Origin: Hymenobacter yonginensis
GTDB taxonomy: Bacteria > Bacteroidota > Bacteroidia > Cytophagales > Hymenobacteraceae
Reading direction: 5' to 3'
Assembly (NCBI RefSeq): GCF_027625995.1
Contig: NZ_CP115396.1
Coordinates: 4,154,501-4,218,500, forward strand
DNA: 64,000 nucleotides
This document shows positions 1-9,146 of the stretch, in pieces. The notes under the pieces were generated by a model. The model had not been told where the DNA came from and ran no database searches. It saw nothing but the letters and a program-made list of their open reading frames with translations. Made by a program: the position numbers and the translations under genes. Within the stretch, counting starts at the first letter, position 1. Every line of letters begins with the position of its first letter.

Positions 1-35
1 GGCTGATTTCCGGGTTTCGGTAGATTTATTTCGCG

Positions 36-59
36 GCCAGCCTCACCCAGGGCTGGCCG
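36..59. other. Small GC-rich inverted repeat upstream of gdhA
   Basis: An 8-bp perfect inverted repeat (GGCCAGCC / GGCTGGCC) lies in the first 60 bases. There is no T-run after it, so it is not a convincing terminator. It may be the 3' end of an upstream unit outside the window. The rest of bases 1-258 holds no gene I can support, and no TAnnTTTG element is evident before gdhA. Confidence 0.3.
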
Positions 60-258
60 TTGCCGTTGAACGGTTCTGCTATCAACAGCACAAACCGAGC
101 AGGGCTGCGGCGAGGCCTTCAACTACCAAAATCCACTCGCCCGCAACTCCACGTAAACCGTTTACCTTTGACGCCACAAATTCCCGCATAGCCGGCGGCG
201 CATCCCCCGCAAAACCGGCCGTGTTATCCCCACCACCACCCCCAAACCCCCACTCCGC

Positions 259-1548
259 ATGGCTGCCACCACGGTGTACAAAGAACCGGCCCCTAGAGTA
301 GATGCCGAAAATCCGCTCGAATCCATGATGTCGCGCTTCAACGTGGCCACCGAGATTCTCGGCCTCGATGAAGAAACCTACGACGTACTCAAAGCCCCTG
401 ACAAGCAGGTTATCGTGCACATTCCCGTCACGATGGACAACGGCAAAGTGCGCGTGTTCGAAGGCTACCGCGTGGTGCACAACACCATCCTGGGCCCCTC
501 GAAAGGCGGCATCCGCTACGACAAAAACGTGCACCTCGACGAGGTGAAGGCCCTGGCGGCCTGGATGACCTGGAAGTGCGCCGTGGTAGACATTCCGTAC
601 GGCGGTGCCAAGGGCGGCATCATCTGCGACCCCACGAGCATGAGCGCCGGCGAAATCGAGCGCCTGACCCGCGGCTACACGCTGGCCCTGAAAGACGTTT
701 TCGGTCCTGATAAAGATATTCCGGCCCCCGACATGGGCACCGGCCCGCGCGAAATGGCGTGGCTGATGGACGAGTTCAGCAAGACGGTGGGCGCTACCTC
801 GCCGGCTGTCGTGACGGGCAAGCCACTGGTAATGGGTGGCTCGCTGGGCCGCACCGAGGCTACCGGCCGCGGCGTGATGGTGTCGGCGCTGGCCGCCCTC
901 AAAAAGCTGAACCTCAACCCCAACGAGGTATCGGCCGCCGTGCAGGGCTTCGGCAACGTGGGCTCCTGGGCTGCCAAGCTCCTGAGCGAGCAGGGCGTGA
1001 AAATCAAGTGCGTGTCGGACGTAAGCGGCGCGTACTGGAACGACAACGGCATCAACATTGATGATGCCGTGGCCTACAAAAACGCCCACAAAGGCCGCCT
1101 CGACGGTTTCACCGGCGCCACCCTCATGGACAACGCCGACGACCTGCTGACTTCCGACGTGGACGTGCTGGTACCGGCTGCCGTGGAAGACGTCATTACC
1201 GAGCACAACGCCCACGCCATTAAGGCCAAGCTGATTGTGGAAGGCGCCAACGGCCCGACTTCGGCCTCCGCCGACCCCATCATCAACGAGAAAGGCATCA
1301 TGGTGGTGCCCGACATCCTAGCCAACTCGGGCGGCGTGACGGTTTCCTACTTCGAGTGGGTGCAGAACCGCCAGGGTTTCAAATGGACCGAGGAAATGGT
1401 GACCGAGCGCGCCGACCGGATCATGTCCGACGCGTTTGAGAAGGTGTACGCCACCAGCCAGAAATACAACATCCCGATGCGCATCGCGGCCTACGTGGTA
1501 GCTATCGACAAAGTGGCCCAGACCTACCGCTTCCGCGGCGGCTTCTAA
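259..1548 (+). CDS. gdhA: Glu/Leu/Phe/Val family dehydrogenase, probable glutamate dehydrogenase
   Basis: This 429-residue cytoplasmic enzyme should interconvert glutamate with 2-oxoglutarate and ammonia using NAD(P). The N-terminal substrate domain has the family signature PYGGAKGGI with the catalytic lysine, followed by PAPDMGTGPREMAW with the catalytic aspartate. The Rossmann half follows with VQGFGNVGSWAAK near residue 230. Length fits hexameric bacterial enzymes (about 420-450). ATG at 259 gives a full-length N-terminus and has no Shine-Dalgarno sequence, as is usual in Bacteroidota. It appears monocistronic: 270 bp with a hairpin and promoter-like elements separate it from psd. The family also contains leucine and phenylalanine dehydrogenases, which are usually shorter, so glutamate is the best substrate call but remains inferred. 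Confidence 0.93.
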   Translation: MAATTVYKEPAPRVDAENPLESMMSRFNVATEILGLDEETYDVLKAPDKQVIVHIPVTMDNGKVRVFEGYRVVHNTILGPSKGGIRYDKNVHLDEVKALAAWMTWKCAVVDIPYGGAKGGIICDPTSMSAGEIERLTRGYTLALKDVFGPDKDIPAPDMGTGPREMAWLMDEFSKTVGATSPAVVTGKPLVMGGSLGRTEATGRGVMVSALAALKKLNLNPNEVSAAVQGFGNVGSWAAKLLSEQGVKIKCVSDVSGAYWNDNGINIDDAVAYKNAHKGRLDGFTGATLMDNADDLLTSDVDVLVPAAVEDVITEHNAHAIKAKLIVEGANGPTSASADPIINEKGIMVVPDILANSGGVTVSYFEWVQNRQGFKWTEEMVTERADRIMSDAFEKVYATSQKYNIPMRIAAYVVAIDKVAQTYRFRGGF

Positions 1549-1654
1549 CCGCTTCGCCTCCCGCAGATCAGGCGGCTTTTGCTGAGTGCTTCGGTGAAAT
1601 CAGTGTCTGATGGCGGCGGGGCGCGCTGTAGTGGCCTATCTGGCCGCCGCTGCT

Positions 1655-1662
1655 TATATTTG
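1655..1662 (+). promoter_or_regulatory. TAnnTTTG (-7) promoter-like element
   Basis: TATATTTG is an exact match to the Bacteroidota -7 consensus TAnnTTTG. It lies between gdhA and psd, 157 bp before the psd start, followed by a second match at 1694. Whether either or both fire is unknown. Confidence 0.4.
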
Positions 1663-1668
1663 CTTTCG

Positions 1669-1701
1669 GATAGCCCGGGCCGGTGGCTCGGGCTATCTTT
1701 G
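1669..1701 (+). promoter_or_regulatory. Hairpin overlapping a TATCTTTG promoter-like element
   Basis: Perfect 9-bp arms (GATAGCCCG at 1669-1677, CGGGCTATC at 1689-1697) are followed by TTTG. The right arm overlaps TATCTTTG at 1694-1701, an exact TAnnTTTG match. The site can be read either as a weak gdhA terminator or as the psd promoter. The short T-run makes the promoter reading slightly more likely. Confidence 0.4.
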
Positions 1702-1775
1702 TGTCAGCTGAACCCAACCGGGCTGCCGGGATGGTACCGAGGGTCGGGCGCGTACTTTTATTTTTAGAAAGTCGT

Positions 1776-1816
1776 CTGAATCAGCGAAATCAACGTAATC
1801 AGCGCAAATCTGCGAT
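1776..1816 (+). repeat. Short intergenic AATCAGCG-type repeat before psd
   Basis: Repeated AATCAGCG/AATCAACG/AATCTGCG words run to within three bases of the psd start codon. The organisation resembles the AATCCGTG-type repeat next to proS at 25 kb. It would lie in the 5' leader of psd if transcription starts at 1655 or 1694. Confidence 0.4.
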
Positions 1817-1818
1817 AC

Positions 1819-2499
1819 ATGAAGATTCATAAAGAAGGGCGACGGATACTGTTCTTTACCCTGCTGGCGCTGCTGGCTATCAACCTGCTGCTGTTTCGCG
1901 TGAATGCGCGTAACCTGCTGTTCAACCAGATTTTTGCCGGTGCCTCGGTAGTGGCGTTTCTGATTCTGCTGCAGTTTTTCCGGAGCCCGGCGCGCCGCCT
2001 GTTCACCCACGAAGACCTCATCATCGCGCCCGCCGACGGCAAAGTGGTGGTAATTGAGGATGTGCACGAGCCGGAGTACTTCGACGATATGCGCAAGCAA
2101 ATCAGCATCTTCATGTCGCCGATCAACGTGCACATCACCCGCAACCCGATTTCGGGCATCGTGCGCTACTTCAAGTACCATCCTGGCAACTACCTAGTAG
2201 CCTGGCACCCCAAAAGCAGCACCAAAAACGAGCGTACCACCGTGGTAGTAGAGTCGGAGGCCGGTCCGTTTGTGCTGTTCCGCCAGATTGCGGGCGCCAT
2301 GGCCCGCCGCATCGTGTGGTACGTGAACGAAGGCGACGAAGTAAGCCAGGGCGAAGAGTTCGGCTTCATCAAGTTCGGCTCCCGCGTAGATATTTTCGTG
2401 CCCATCGACACCGAGGTGAAAGTGCAGATTGGCGAGAAAGTGAAAGGCGGCCAGACGATTGTGGCGCAACTCAAAACCAACGCCCCGTCGCTGTTCTAA
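1819..2499 (+). CDS. psd: Phosphatidylserine decarboxylase family proenzyme
   Basis: This 226-residue enzyme makes phosphatidylethanolamine by decarboxylating phosphatidylserine at the inner membrane. The N-terminus has two hydrophobic segments (about residues 10-27 and 35-55). The family core follows: IAPADGKVV, then MSPINVHITR, then KFGSRVDIF near residue 190. In this short Psd subgroup the Gly-Ser bond is the self-cleavage site that generates the pyruvoyl cofactor, and the GS pair is present. Length matches the short single-domain class. It starts at ATG 1819, directly after an intergenic repeat, and ends just before a strong bidirectional terminator. Archaetidylserine decarboxylases share this fold, but the bacterial setting favours phosphatidylserine. 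Confidence 0.93.
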   Translation: MKIHKEGRRILFFTLLALLAINLLLFRVNARNLLFNQIFAGASVVAFLILLQFFRSPARRLFTHEDLIIAPADGKVVVIEDVHEPEYFDDMRKQISIFMSPINVHITRNPISGIVRYFKYHPGNYLVAWHPKSSTKNERTTVVVESEAGPFVLFRQIAGAMARRIVWYVNEGDEVSQGEEFGFIKFGSRVDIFVPIDTEVKVQIGEKVKGGQTIVAQLKTNAPSLF

Positions 2500-2525
2500 C
2501 CCAGCTATTTGGTTGGAAAAACCAC

Positions 2526-2563
2526 AAAAAAGCCGTTCCGCTGGACAGCGGAACGGCTTTTTT
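2526..2563. terminator. Bidirectional intrinsic terminator between psd and the reductase
   Basis: Perfect 18-bp arms (2526-2543 and 2546-2563) with a 2-base gap carry A6 at the left end and T6 at the right. They lie between two convergent genes. The structure can terminate psd rightward and the 3108-2575 gene leftward. Confidence 0.9.
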
Positions 2564-2574
2564 GTGTCTTGTGC

Positions 2575-3108
2575 TTACTCGGCAGTGTTCAGGCGATAAT
2601 GCAGCAGCGTCATCCCGTCGGGCCAGGTTTGGGTGTGCAGCAGCTGCAGCGGCTGCGGGTGGTCTTGGTGCCGCCACAGCGGAATGCCAGCCCCAAGCAG
2701 GCGCGGCACTACAAACAGCATCAGCTCATCTACGAGGCCCGCGGCCAGCAACGGCGACGCTAGCGTGCTGCCGCCAATCAGCCAGATGGTGCCACCCGTC
2801 TGCTGCCGCAGCTGCGTTACGAAGGCCACCGGATCGGTGCTAACGAACTGCACCGAAGGCTCGGGCGACTCAGTGGGCGGCTTGCGGCTGAATACGTAGT
2901 TGGTGAGGGTGGGGTAGGGCCATTCGCCCAGCATGAGCACCTGCTCGTAGGTGGCGCGGCCCAGCAGCGTGGCGTCGGCGGTGGCCAGAAAATCGGCGTA
3001 CCCGTAGTCCTCGCCGGGTGGGGGCGTAGGCAGCCATTCCACCGAGCCATCCGGCGACGCAATGTAGCCGTCGAGGCTGGTAGCAATGTATAATACGACT
3101 TTGCGCAT
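2575..3108 (-). CDS. Dihydrofolate reductase family protein (RibD C-terminal-like)
   Basis: This 177-residue protein has the RibD-C/DHFR-like fold seen in YwjB/YyaP proteins. It opens with MRKVVLYIATSLDGYIA, then LLGRATYEQ near residue 60, and later IWLIGGSTLASPLL, which is the nucleotide-binding part of the family. It should be a cytosolic NADPH-dependent reductase, but the substrate is unknown, and this subfamily is usually not the true dihydrofolate reductase. It is the last gene of a leftward set after the fRMsr gene (12-bp gap). RibD further upstream carries a related reductase domain, so riboflavin-linked chemistry is possible but not shown. Confidence 0.85.
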   Translation of the reverse strand: MRKVVLYIATSLDGYIASPDGSVEWLPTPPPGEDYGYADFLATADATLLGRATYEQVLMLGEWPYPTLTNYVFSRKPPTESPEPSVQFVSTDPVAFVTQLRQQTGGTIWLIGGSTLASPLLAAGLVDELMLFVVPRLLGAGIPLWRHQDHPQPLQLLHTQTWPDGMTLLHYRLNTAE

Positions 3109-3120
3109 AGCAGTGCAGGC

Positions 3121-3603
3121 CTAAAACCAGGTGGCGGCTAGCTGCATCAGCTGCTCCAGGGCCTGCTGGTCGTCTTGGTCGAAGTCGTTGAGTTGGTCGC
3201 TGTCGACATCAAGCACCGCTACCACCTGGCCATCTTTCAGCACAGGCACCACGATTTCCGACTTGCTCTCGGAGCTACAGGCAATGTGGCCGGGGAACTG
3301 CTCTACGTCGGGCACGAGCAGCGTAGCGGCCTGGGCCCAGCTGGCGCCGCACACGCCTTTGCCGTGCCGGATGCGGGTGCAAGCAATGGGCCCCTGAAAT
3401 GGGCCAAGTACCAATTCTTCGCCCTTCACGAGGTAGAAGCCTACCCAGAAAAACCCGAACGCCTGCCGCAGGGCGGCCGCCGTGTTGGCTAGGTTGGCGG
3501 TGAGGTCAGGCTCCCCGGTGGTCAGGGCTTCGATTTGCGGGAGCAGCTGGCGGTATTGCTCGGCTTTGGTGAGCGTGGTGTCAAGGGTGAGTTCTTCGGC
3601 CAT
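3121..3603 (-). CDS. msrC: GAF-domain free methionine-(R)-sulfoxide reductase
   Basis: This 160-residue protein is a single GAF domain of the fRMsr type, which reduces free methionine-R-sulfoxide using cysteines recycled by thioredoxin. The three family cysteines are visible in IACTRIRHGKGVCGASW and HIACSSESKSEIVVPV, and the domain ends with LDVDSDQLNDFDQ, typical of the family. I chose ATG 3603 (protein MAEELTLDTT). The frame stays open upstream to 3687, but that extension overlaps the ribD stop region and has no family similarity. It lies between ribD and the reductase gene on the same strand and is probably co-transcribed. Confidence 0.9.
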   Translation of the reverse strand: MAEELTLDTTLTKAEQYRQLLPQIEALTTGEPDLTANLANTAAALRQAFGFFWVGFYLVKGEELVLGPFQGPIACTRIRHGKGVCGASWAQAATLLVPDVEQFPGHIACSSESKSEIVVPVLKDGQVVAVLDVDSDQLNDFDQDDQQALEQLMQLAATWF

Positions 3604-3686
3604 GATGGGTGAGTGGGTTGGGGTGGTGAGGTAGGAGGAGACGAGACAAACAGGAAATAAGTTGAAAGCAAAACCCAACGTGGGCA

Positions 3687-4748
3687 CTAACGGTTCGGCT
3701 GCTCCCGGTCGTTTACATACACAAACAGCTCGTCGTCGCCGAGGCGGGTGTGCTGGCGCAGGCCGCAGAGGCCGGGACTGGGGGCCGCCACGCCGCCGCC
3801 TAGCCGGCGGGGGCTGCGCAGAATCCGGATTTCGTCCCAGAGGCCGTCTTTCAGCAGCGAGTTAAGCACTGTGGGCCCGCCTTCCACCAGCACCGACTGC
3901 ACGTTGCGCTGGTAGAGGTTGTGGAAAATCTGCGGAAACAGGTCTTCGGCTTCCGAGAGCCGCACAAAGCCCAGGTTGTCTTTGGTGGCCCGCTCGCGGT
4001 AAGTGAAGACCACCGTGGGCTGGCGACCATCGAACAGGTGATGGGTGGGCGGCAAGCTCAAATTTTTATCGATGACCAGCCGGATGGGGTCGGGACCGGG
4101 CCACTCGCGCACGTTCAGGTGGGGGTTGTCGTGTAGGGCCGTGCGCGTCCCGATCAGGATGCCGTGCTCCTCGCTGCGCCAGCGGTGCACCGCCACGCGG
4201 GCCAGCTCGCCGCTGATGGCTACCGGCTGAAAGTAGGGCCCGGCTAGGTAGCCGTCGGCGGTTTCGGCCCATTTTAGCACCACGTAGGGGCGTTTCTTTT
4301 CCTGAAACGTGAAAAAGCGCCGGTTCAGCCAGCGGCCCTCGGCTTCCAGCACCCCGGTTTCTACTTGGATGCCGGCCGCCCGCAGCTTCTCCAGGCCGCG
4401 CCCGGCCACCAGCGGGTTGGGGTCGAGGTTGCAGACCACCACTTCCGGGATGCCGTGCGCAATCAGCAAATCGGCGCAGGGCGGGGTTTTGCCGTGGTGG
4501 GCACAGGGTTCCAGCGTCACGTAGGCACGGCTTTGGCGCAGCAGCGTCGGATCCGAAACGGCCGCCACGGCATTCACCTCGGCGTGGGGGCCGCCGTACT
4601 GCCGGTGCCAGCCTTCCCCGATAATGCGGCCCTCGTGGGTGATAACGCAGCCCACCAGCGGATTGGGCCGGGCGTAGCCGGTGCCGAGGCCAGCCAGGTC
4701 TAGGGCGCGGCGCATCATCAGTAGGTCGAAGTCGGGGGAAGCAGGCAT
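3687..4748 (-). CDS. ribD: Bifunctional riboflavin biosynthesis deaminase/reductase RibD
   Basis: This 353-residue cytosolic enzyme carries out two riboflavin steps: deamination of diaminohydroxyphosphoribosylaminopyrimidine and NADPH reduction of the ribosyl side chain. The N-terminal deaminase has the zinc motif PHAEVNAV and LEPCAHHGKTPPCADLL with its two cysteines, at about residues 50-90. The C-terminal reductase domain begins near residue 150 (RPYVVLKWAETADGYLAG) and ends with SVLVEGGPTVLNSLL. Length is normal. It is the first gene of a leftward run and is divergent from prmC across 185 bp. No other rib gene is in view. Confidence 0.95.
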   Translation of the reverse strand: MPASPDFDLLMMRRALDLAGLGTGYARPNPLVGCVITHEGRIIGEGWHRQYGGPHAEVNAVAAVSDPTLLRQSRAYVTLEPCAHHGKTPPCADLLIAHGIPEVVVCNLDPNPLVAGRGLEKLRAAGIQVETGVLEAEGRWLNRRFFTFQEKKRPYVVLKWAETADGYLAGPYFQPVAISGELARVAVHRWRSEEHGILIGTRTALHDNPHLNVREWPGPDPIRLVIDKNLSLPPTHHLFDGRQPTVVFTYRERATKDNLGFVRLSEAEDLFPQIFHNLYQRNVQSVLVEGGPTVLNSLLKDGLWDEIRILRSPRRLGGGVAAPSPGLCGLRQHTRLGDDELFVYVNDREQPNR

Positions 4749-4921
4749 GGGCGGGGCGGTGGGGTTGCGGAAAAGCGAAAGTAGCGCGAAGCAGCCGGTT
4801 GGCGGCGCGCCGGCCGGGTATAGAATTCCGTCCGGCCGGCTTCGGCCCTGTTCGGCAGCACTCTAAAGCCCGGTGTGGCGTCCGGCATGGGCGGCGGCCG
4901 GCCGGTGCGGGCGCTGGGTCG

Positions 4922-4929
4922 TACTTTTG
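4922..4929 (+). promoter_or_regulatory. TAnnTTTG (-7) element immediately before prmC
   Basis: TACTTTTG is an exact consensus match whose last base is only 4 nt before the prmC ATG at 4934. Transcription normally starts several bases downstream of this element, so the message would be leaderless or nearly so. Confidence 0.6.
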
Positions 4930-4933
4930 GGCC

Positions 4934-5791
4934 ATGCCCACGCTCCGCCAGCTCACCCACGACTTTTCTTCTGCCCTGGAAACCATCTACCCGGCTTCGG
5001 AAGCGGCCAGCATTGCGGGGCAGGTGCTGGAGCACCTGCTGCAGCTCACGCCCCTGCAGCGCCGTATGCAAGCCGATGCGCCCGTGGCGCCCGACGTGGC
5101 CGCGCAACTCCCGGCGCTGCAGGCGCGGCTGCTCCGCCACGAGCCCATGCAGTATGTGCTGGGCGTGGCCCACTTTGCCGGGCTGGAGCTGGAAGTGACG
5201 CCCGCCACGCTCATTCCGCGCCCCGAAACCGAGGAGCTGGTGCAGCTGATTGTGGAGGAGCAACGCCACCGTCCGGCGCTGTCGGTGCTGGATATGGGCA
5301 CGGGCAGCGGCTGTATTCCGCTGGCGCTGTGCCAGGCGCTGGAGCCCACCCGCACCGTGGCCGTCGACATATCGGGCGAAGCCTTGGCCGTGGCGCGCCG
5401 CAACGCCAGCCGGTATGGCTGCGAAATCGACTTTCAGCAGCTTGATATCCTGACGCAAATTCCCACAATCGAGCCCCACAGCCTGGATGTGCTGGTGAGC
5501 AACCCGCCTTACGTGCTGGAAAACGAGCGGCCCCTGATGCGCCCCAACGTGCTCGACTACGAGCCCGCCACCGCCCTGTTCGTGCCCGACCACGATCCGC
5601 TGCTGTTTTACCGCCGCATTGCCGGGCTGGGCACCACGCTGCTGCGGCCGGGGGGCGCGCTCTACTTTGAAATCAACGAGCATTACGCCGCCCAGACGCT
5701 GGCCCTGCTCACCGGCCTCGGCTATACGCAGGCCGCCGCCCGGGCCGACATCTTCGGCAAGCAGCGCTTGGTGCGGGCCAGCTGGGAGTAA
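4934..5791 (+). CDS. prmC: Release factor glutamine N5-methyltransferase PrmC
   Basis: This 285-residue SAM-dependent enzyme methylates the GGQ glutamine of peptide-chain release factors. An N-terminal helical domain (residues 1-75) precedes the Rossmann methyltransferase, with SAM motif VLDMGTGSGCIPLAL near residue 120 and the catalytic NPPY motif (VLVSNPPYVLENE) near 190. I chose ATG 4934 because homologues start with a similar short helix. The frame is open further upstream, but that stretch is low-complexity proline/arginine sequence. A TAnnTTTG promoter element ends 4 nt before this ATG and the next in-frame Met is about 45 codons in, which suggests a leaderless transcript. Confidence 0.94.
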   Translation: MPTLRQLTHDFSSALETIYPASEAASIAGQVLEHLLQLTPLQRRMQADAPVAPDVAAQLPALQARLLRHEPMQYVLGVAHFAGLELEVTPATLIPRPETEELVQLIVEEQRHRPALSVLDMGTGSGCIPLALCQALEPTRTVAVDISGEALAVARRNASRYGCEIDFQQLDILTQIPTIEPHSLDVLVSNPPYVLENERPLMRPNVLDYEPATALFVPDHDPLLFYRRIAGLGTTLLRPGGALYFEINEHYAAQTLALLTGLGYTQAAARADIFGKQRLVRASWE

Positions 5792-5858
5792 GCCGCGCCA
5801 GGCCCGACACGCTGCCGGTGGCTGAACTGGCTGCTTGTGCCTGGCAGCCCCGGGCATG

Positions 5859-5881
5859 GCTCAGGCCAAGGCTTATGCTAC
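5859..5881 (-). repeat. Single GTAG-headed palindromic REP-like element
   Basis: Read leftward, the sequence begins GTAGCATAAGCC followed by an imperfect hairpin. It is related to the elements at 16554 and to the inverted pair at 24479-24581. It lies between prmC and the acetyltransferase gene, just upstream of the TACCTTTG promoter element. Confidence 0.5.
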
Positions 5882-5896
5882 ATGGGCATAAAGCCT

Positions 5897-5904
5897 TACC
5901 TTTG
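5897..5904 (+). promoter_or_regulatory. TAnnTTTG (-7) element for the acetyltransferase gene
   Basis: TACCTTTG matches the consensus exactly and lies 22 nt before the ATG at 5927. It supports choosing 5927 rather than the upstream in-frame ATGs as the start. Confidence 0.6.
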
Positions 5905-5926
5905 CCCGCTGAACCAGTTGCCCTCT

Positions 5927-6520
5927 ATGACTGACGCCCCTGCCTACTTCGCGCACCCTACTGCCGTCCTCGACGAGGGCAGCCGTATCGGGGCCGGCAG
6001 CCGGATCTGGCACTTCTGCCACGTAAGCGCGGGCGCGGTGCTGGGCGAAGGCTGTAGTCTGGGCCAGAACGTGTTTGTGGCCGACGGCGTGATACTGGGC
6101 CGCAACGTGAAGGTGCAGAACAACGTGAGCCTCTACACCGGCGTCGAGTGCCACGATGATGTGTTCATTGGCCCTTCGGCTGTGTTTACCAACGTGCTTA
6201 ATCCGCGGGCGGCCGTGGTGCGCCGCCACGAGTACCAGCCCACCGTGCTGGAGCAGGGCGTCAGCATCGGGGCCAATGCCACCGTAGTGTGCGGCGTCAG
6301 GCTGGGAAAATATGCGTTTGTGGGCGCCGGCTCAGTGGTCACGCGCAGCTTGCCGGCCTACGCGCTGGCCTACGGCAATCCGGCCCGCCAACGCGGCTGG
6401 ATGAGCGAGAAGGGCCATTCGCTGGTGTTTGACGCCGCCGGCCGGGCCTCCTGCCCGGGCAGCGGGGCTGAGTATCTCCTAACCGAAGGGCAGGTTTCTC
6501 GTATTAGCCCCGATTCCTGA
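5927..6520 (+). CDS. Left-handed beta-helix sugar N-acetyltransferase (WbpD/WlbB-like)
   Basis: This 197-residue protein has the hexapeptide repeats of a left-handed beta-helix acyltransferase across most of its length: VLDEGSRIGAGSRIWHF, LGRNVKVQNNVSLYTG and VSIGANATVVCGVRLG. The opening and the CHDDVFIGPSAVFTNVLNPRA segment resemble WbpD/WlbB enzymes, which acetylate a 3-amino-UDP-hexuronate during O-antigen synthesis. The protein should be cytosolic and trimeric. The next gene is a UDP-HexNAc dehydrogenase, which fits a role in making acylated aminouronic acids. The C-terminal 25 residues, with cysteine and serine, look non-conserved. Substrate is inferred from family and neighbourhood. 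Confidence 0.85.
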   Translation: MTDAPAYFAHPTAVLDEGSRIGAGSRIWHFCHVSAGAVLGEGCSLGQNVFVADGVILGRNVKVQNNVSLYTGVECHDDVFIGPSAVFTNVLNPRAAVVRRHEYQPTVLEQGVSIGANATVVCGVRLGKYAFVGAGSVVTRSLPAYALAYGNPARQRGWMSEKGHSLVFDAAGRASCPGSGAEYLLTEGQVSRISPDS

Positions 6521-6595
6521 CGCCACTGGCTTTTCGCCGGAACTCCGCTTTCAACTCTTCGAAATTCAAGACTTTACGTCCCTAAGATTCCAATC

Positions 6596-7894
<1,299 letters not shown>

Positions 7895-7897
7895 ATC

Positions 7898-7984
7898 GAG
7901 TAACTGAGTAACTGAGTAACTGAGTAGGCCGTCTGGTACGCTTGGTTTGTACTCAGCTACTCAAATACTCAGCTACTCAACTAT
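7898..7984. repeat. GAGTA/TACTC inverted repeat between tviB and galE
   Basis: Three direct copies of an 8-bp unit (gagtaact) are followed after a short spacer by the complementary tactcagc/tactcaaa words. Together they make a long imperfect hairpin ending two bases before the galE ATG. Related words occur at 48282-48401 and 50840-50878. Confidence 0.6.
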
Positions 7985-7986
7985 AG

Positions 7987-9012
7987 ATGGAACGCACGAA
8001 AATACTGGTAACGGGAGGCGCGGGCTACATTGGCTCGCACGCGGTGGTGGAGCTGTACGAGGCCGGTTTTCAGCCGATTATCATCGACAACTTCAGCAAC
8101 TCGCGGGAGTCGGCGCTGCGCGGCGTGGAAGAAATTCTGGGCGTGAAAGTGCCGCTGCACCGCATCGACTGCAACGACGCCGAGGCGTTGCGGGCAGTGT
8201 TTGCCGAGGAAGGCAGCCTGCGCGGCGTGATTCACTTCGCGGCCTACAAAGCCGTGGGTGAGTCGATGCAGAAGCCGCTAGAATACTACCAGAACAACGT
8301 GGGCTCCCTGCTGACGCTGCTGCAGGTGATGCGCGAGTTTGGCGTGGAGGCCCTAGTGTTCTCGTCCTCGTGCACCGTGTACGGCGTACCCGACGCGCTG
8401 CCCGTAACCGAGCAGACGCCGACCAAAAAGGCCAGCTCGCCCTACGGCGCTACCAAGCAGATGTGCGAAGACATCCTGCGCGATGTAGCCGCCGCGCCCG
8501 ACAACACGCTGCGCACCATTCTGCTGCGTTACTTCAACCCGATTGGGGCTCACGCCTCGGCCAAAATCGGGGAGCTGCCGCTGGGCGTGCCCCAGAACCT
8601 GATTCCGTACGTGACCCAGACGGCCGCCGGCATCCGCGAGCAACTGACCGTTAACGGCGACACCTACGACACGCCCGACGGCACCAATATCCGCGACTAC
8701 GTACACGTGGTGGATCTGGCCAAGGCCCACGTGGTAGCCGTGCAGCGCCTGCTGGACAAAACCGGCGAAACGGTGGAAACATTCAATGTGGGTACCGGCC
8801 GCGGCAACTCGGTGCTGGAAGTGGTACAGGCCTTTGAGCGCGCCACCGGGCAGAAGCTCAACTACAAAGTCGGCCCGGCCCGCCCCGGCGACGTGCCGGC
8901 CATCTACGCCGACGTCACCCGCTCGGTGGAAACCCTAGGCTTCCAGACATCTGCCTCTCTGGAGGAAGCCCTGGCCAGCTCCTGGAAGTGGCAGCAGGCC
9001 TTGGGTAAGTAA
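7987..9012 (+). CDS. galE: UDP-glucose 4-epimerase
   Basis: This 341-residue extended SDR enzyme interconverts UDP-glucose and UDP-galactose through NAD-bound 4-keto chemistry. It has the nucleotide motif VTGGAGYIGSHAVVEL at residue 9, the catalytic SSSCTVYG serine region near residue 122, and the YxxxK pair in SPYGATK near 150. The segment LRYFNPIGAHASAKIGELP is characteristic of GalE. Length is typical (about 340). It starts at ATG 7987, close behind a palindromic repeat. The gene belongs to the nucleotide-sugar cluster and supplies galactose, or via UDP-GlcNAc the galactosamine precursors, for surface polysaccharide. Confidence 0.95.
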   Translation: MERTKILVTGGAGYIGSHAVVELYEAGFQPIIIDNFSNSRESALRGVEEILGVKVPLHRIDCNDAEALRAVFAEEGSLRGVIHFAAYKAVGESMQKPLEYYQNNVGSLLTLLQVMREFGVEALVFSSSCTVYGVPDALPVTEQTPTKKASSPYGATKQMCEDILRDVAAAPDNTLRTILLRYFNPIGAHASAKIGELPLGVPQNLIPYVTQTAAGIREQLTVNGDTYDTPDGTNIRDYVHVVDLAKAHVVAVQRLLDKTGETVETFNVGTGRGNSVLEVVQAFERATGQKLNYKVGPARPGDVPAIYADVTRSVETLGFQTSASLEEALASSWKWQQALGK

Positions 9013-9023
9013 ACGAGAAAAAA

Positions 9024-9126
9024 GAACGTCATGCTGAACGGAGCGAAGCATCCCGCGTGCTGACTCAGAATTAGTAACTCAACATCAGCACGCGAGACGC
9101 TTCGGCACCGCCTCTGCATGACGTTC
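9024..9126. repeat. CGTCATGC-type inverted repeat (copy A)
   Basis: Imperfect arms of about 40 bp (9024-9063 and 9085-9126), beginning GAACGTCATGC and ending GCATGACGTTC, can fold into one long stem-loop. It lies between galE and rmlB. It is one of at least five full inverted pairs of this family in the window, together with half copies. Confidence 0.8.
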
Positions 9127-9146
9127 TAAATACAAACGAAATCAAT

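Noticed and set aside
82-1215. A 377-residue leftward open frame opposite gdhA
   Set aside because: It is the histidine- and valine-rich antisense shadow of a conserved dehydrogenase with no start signal or domain.
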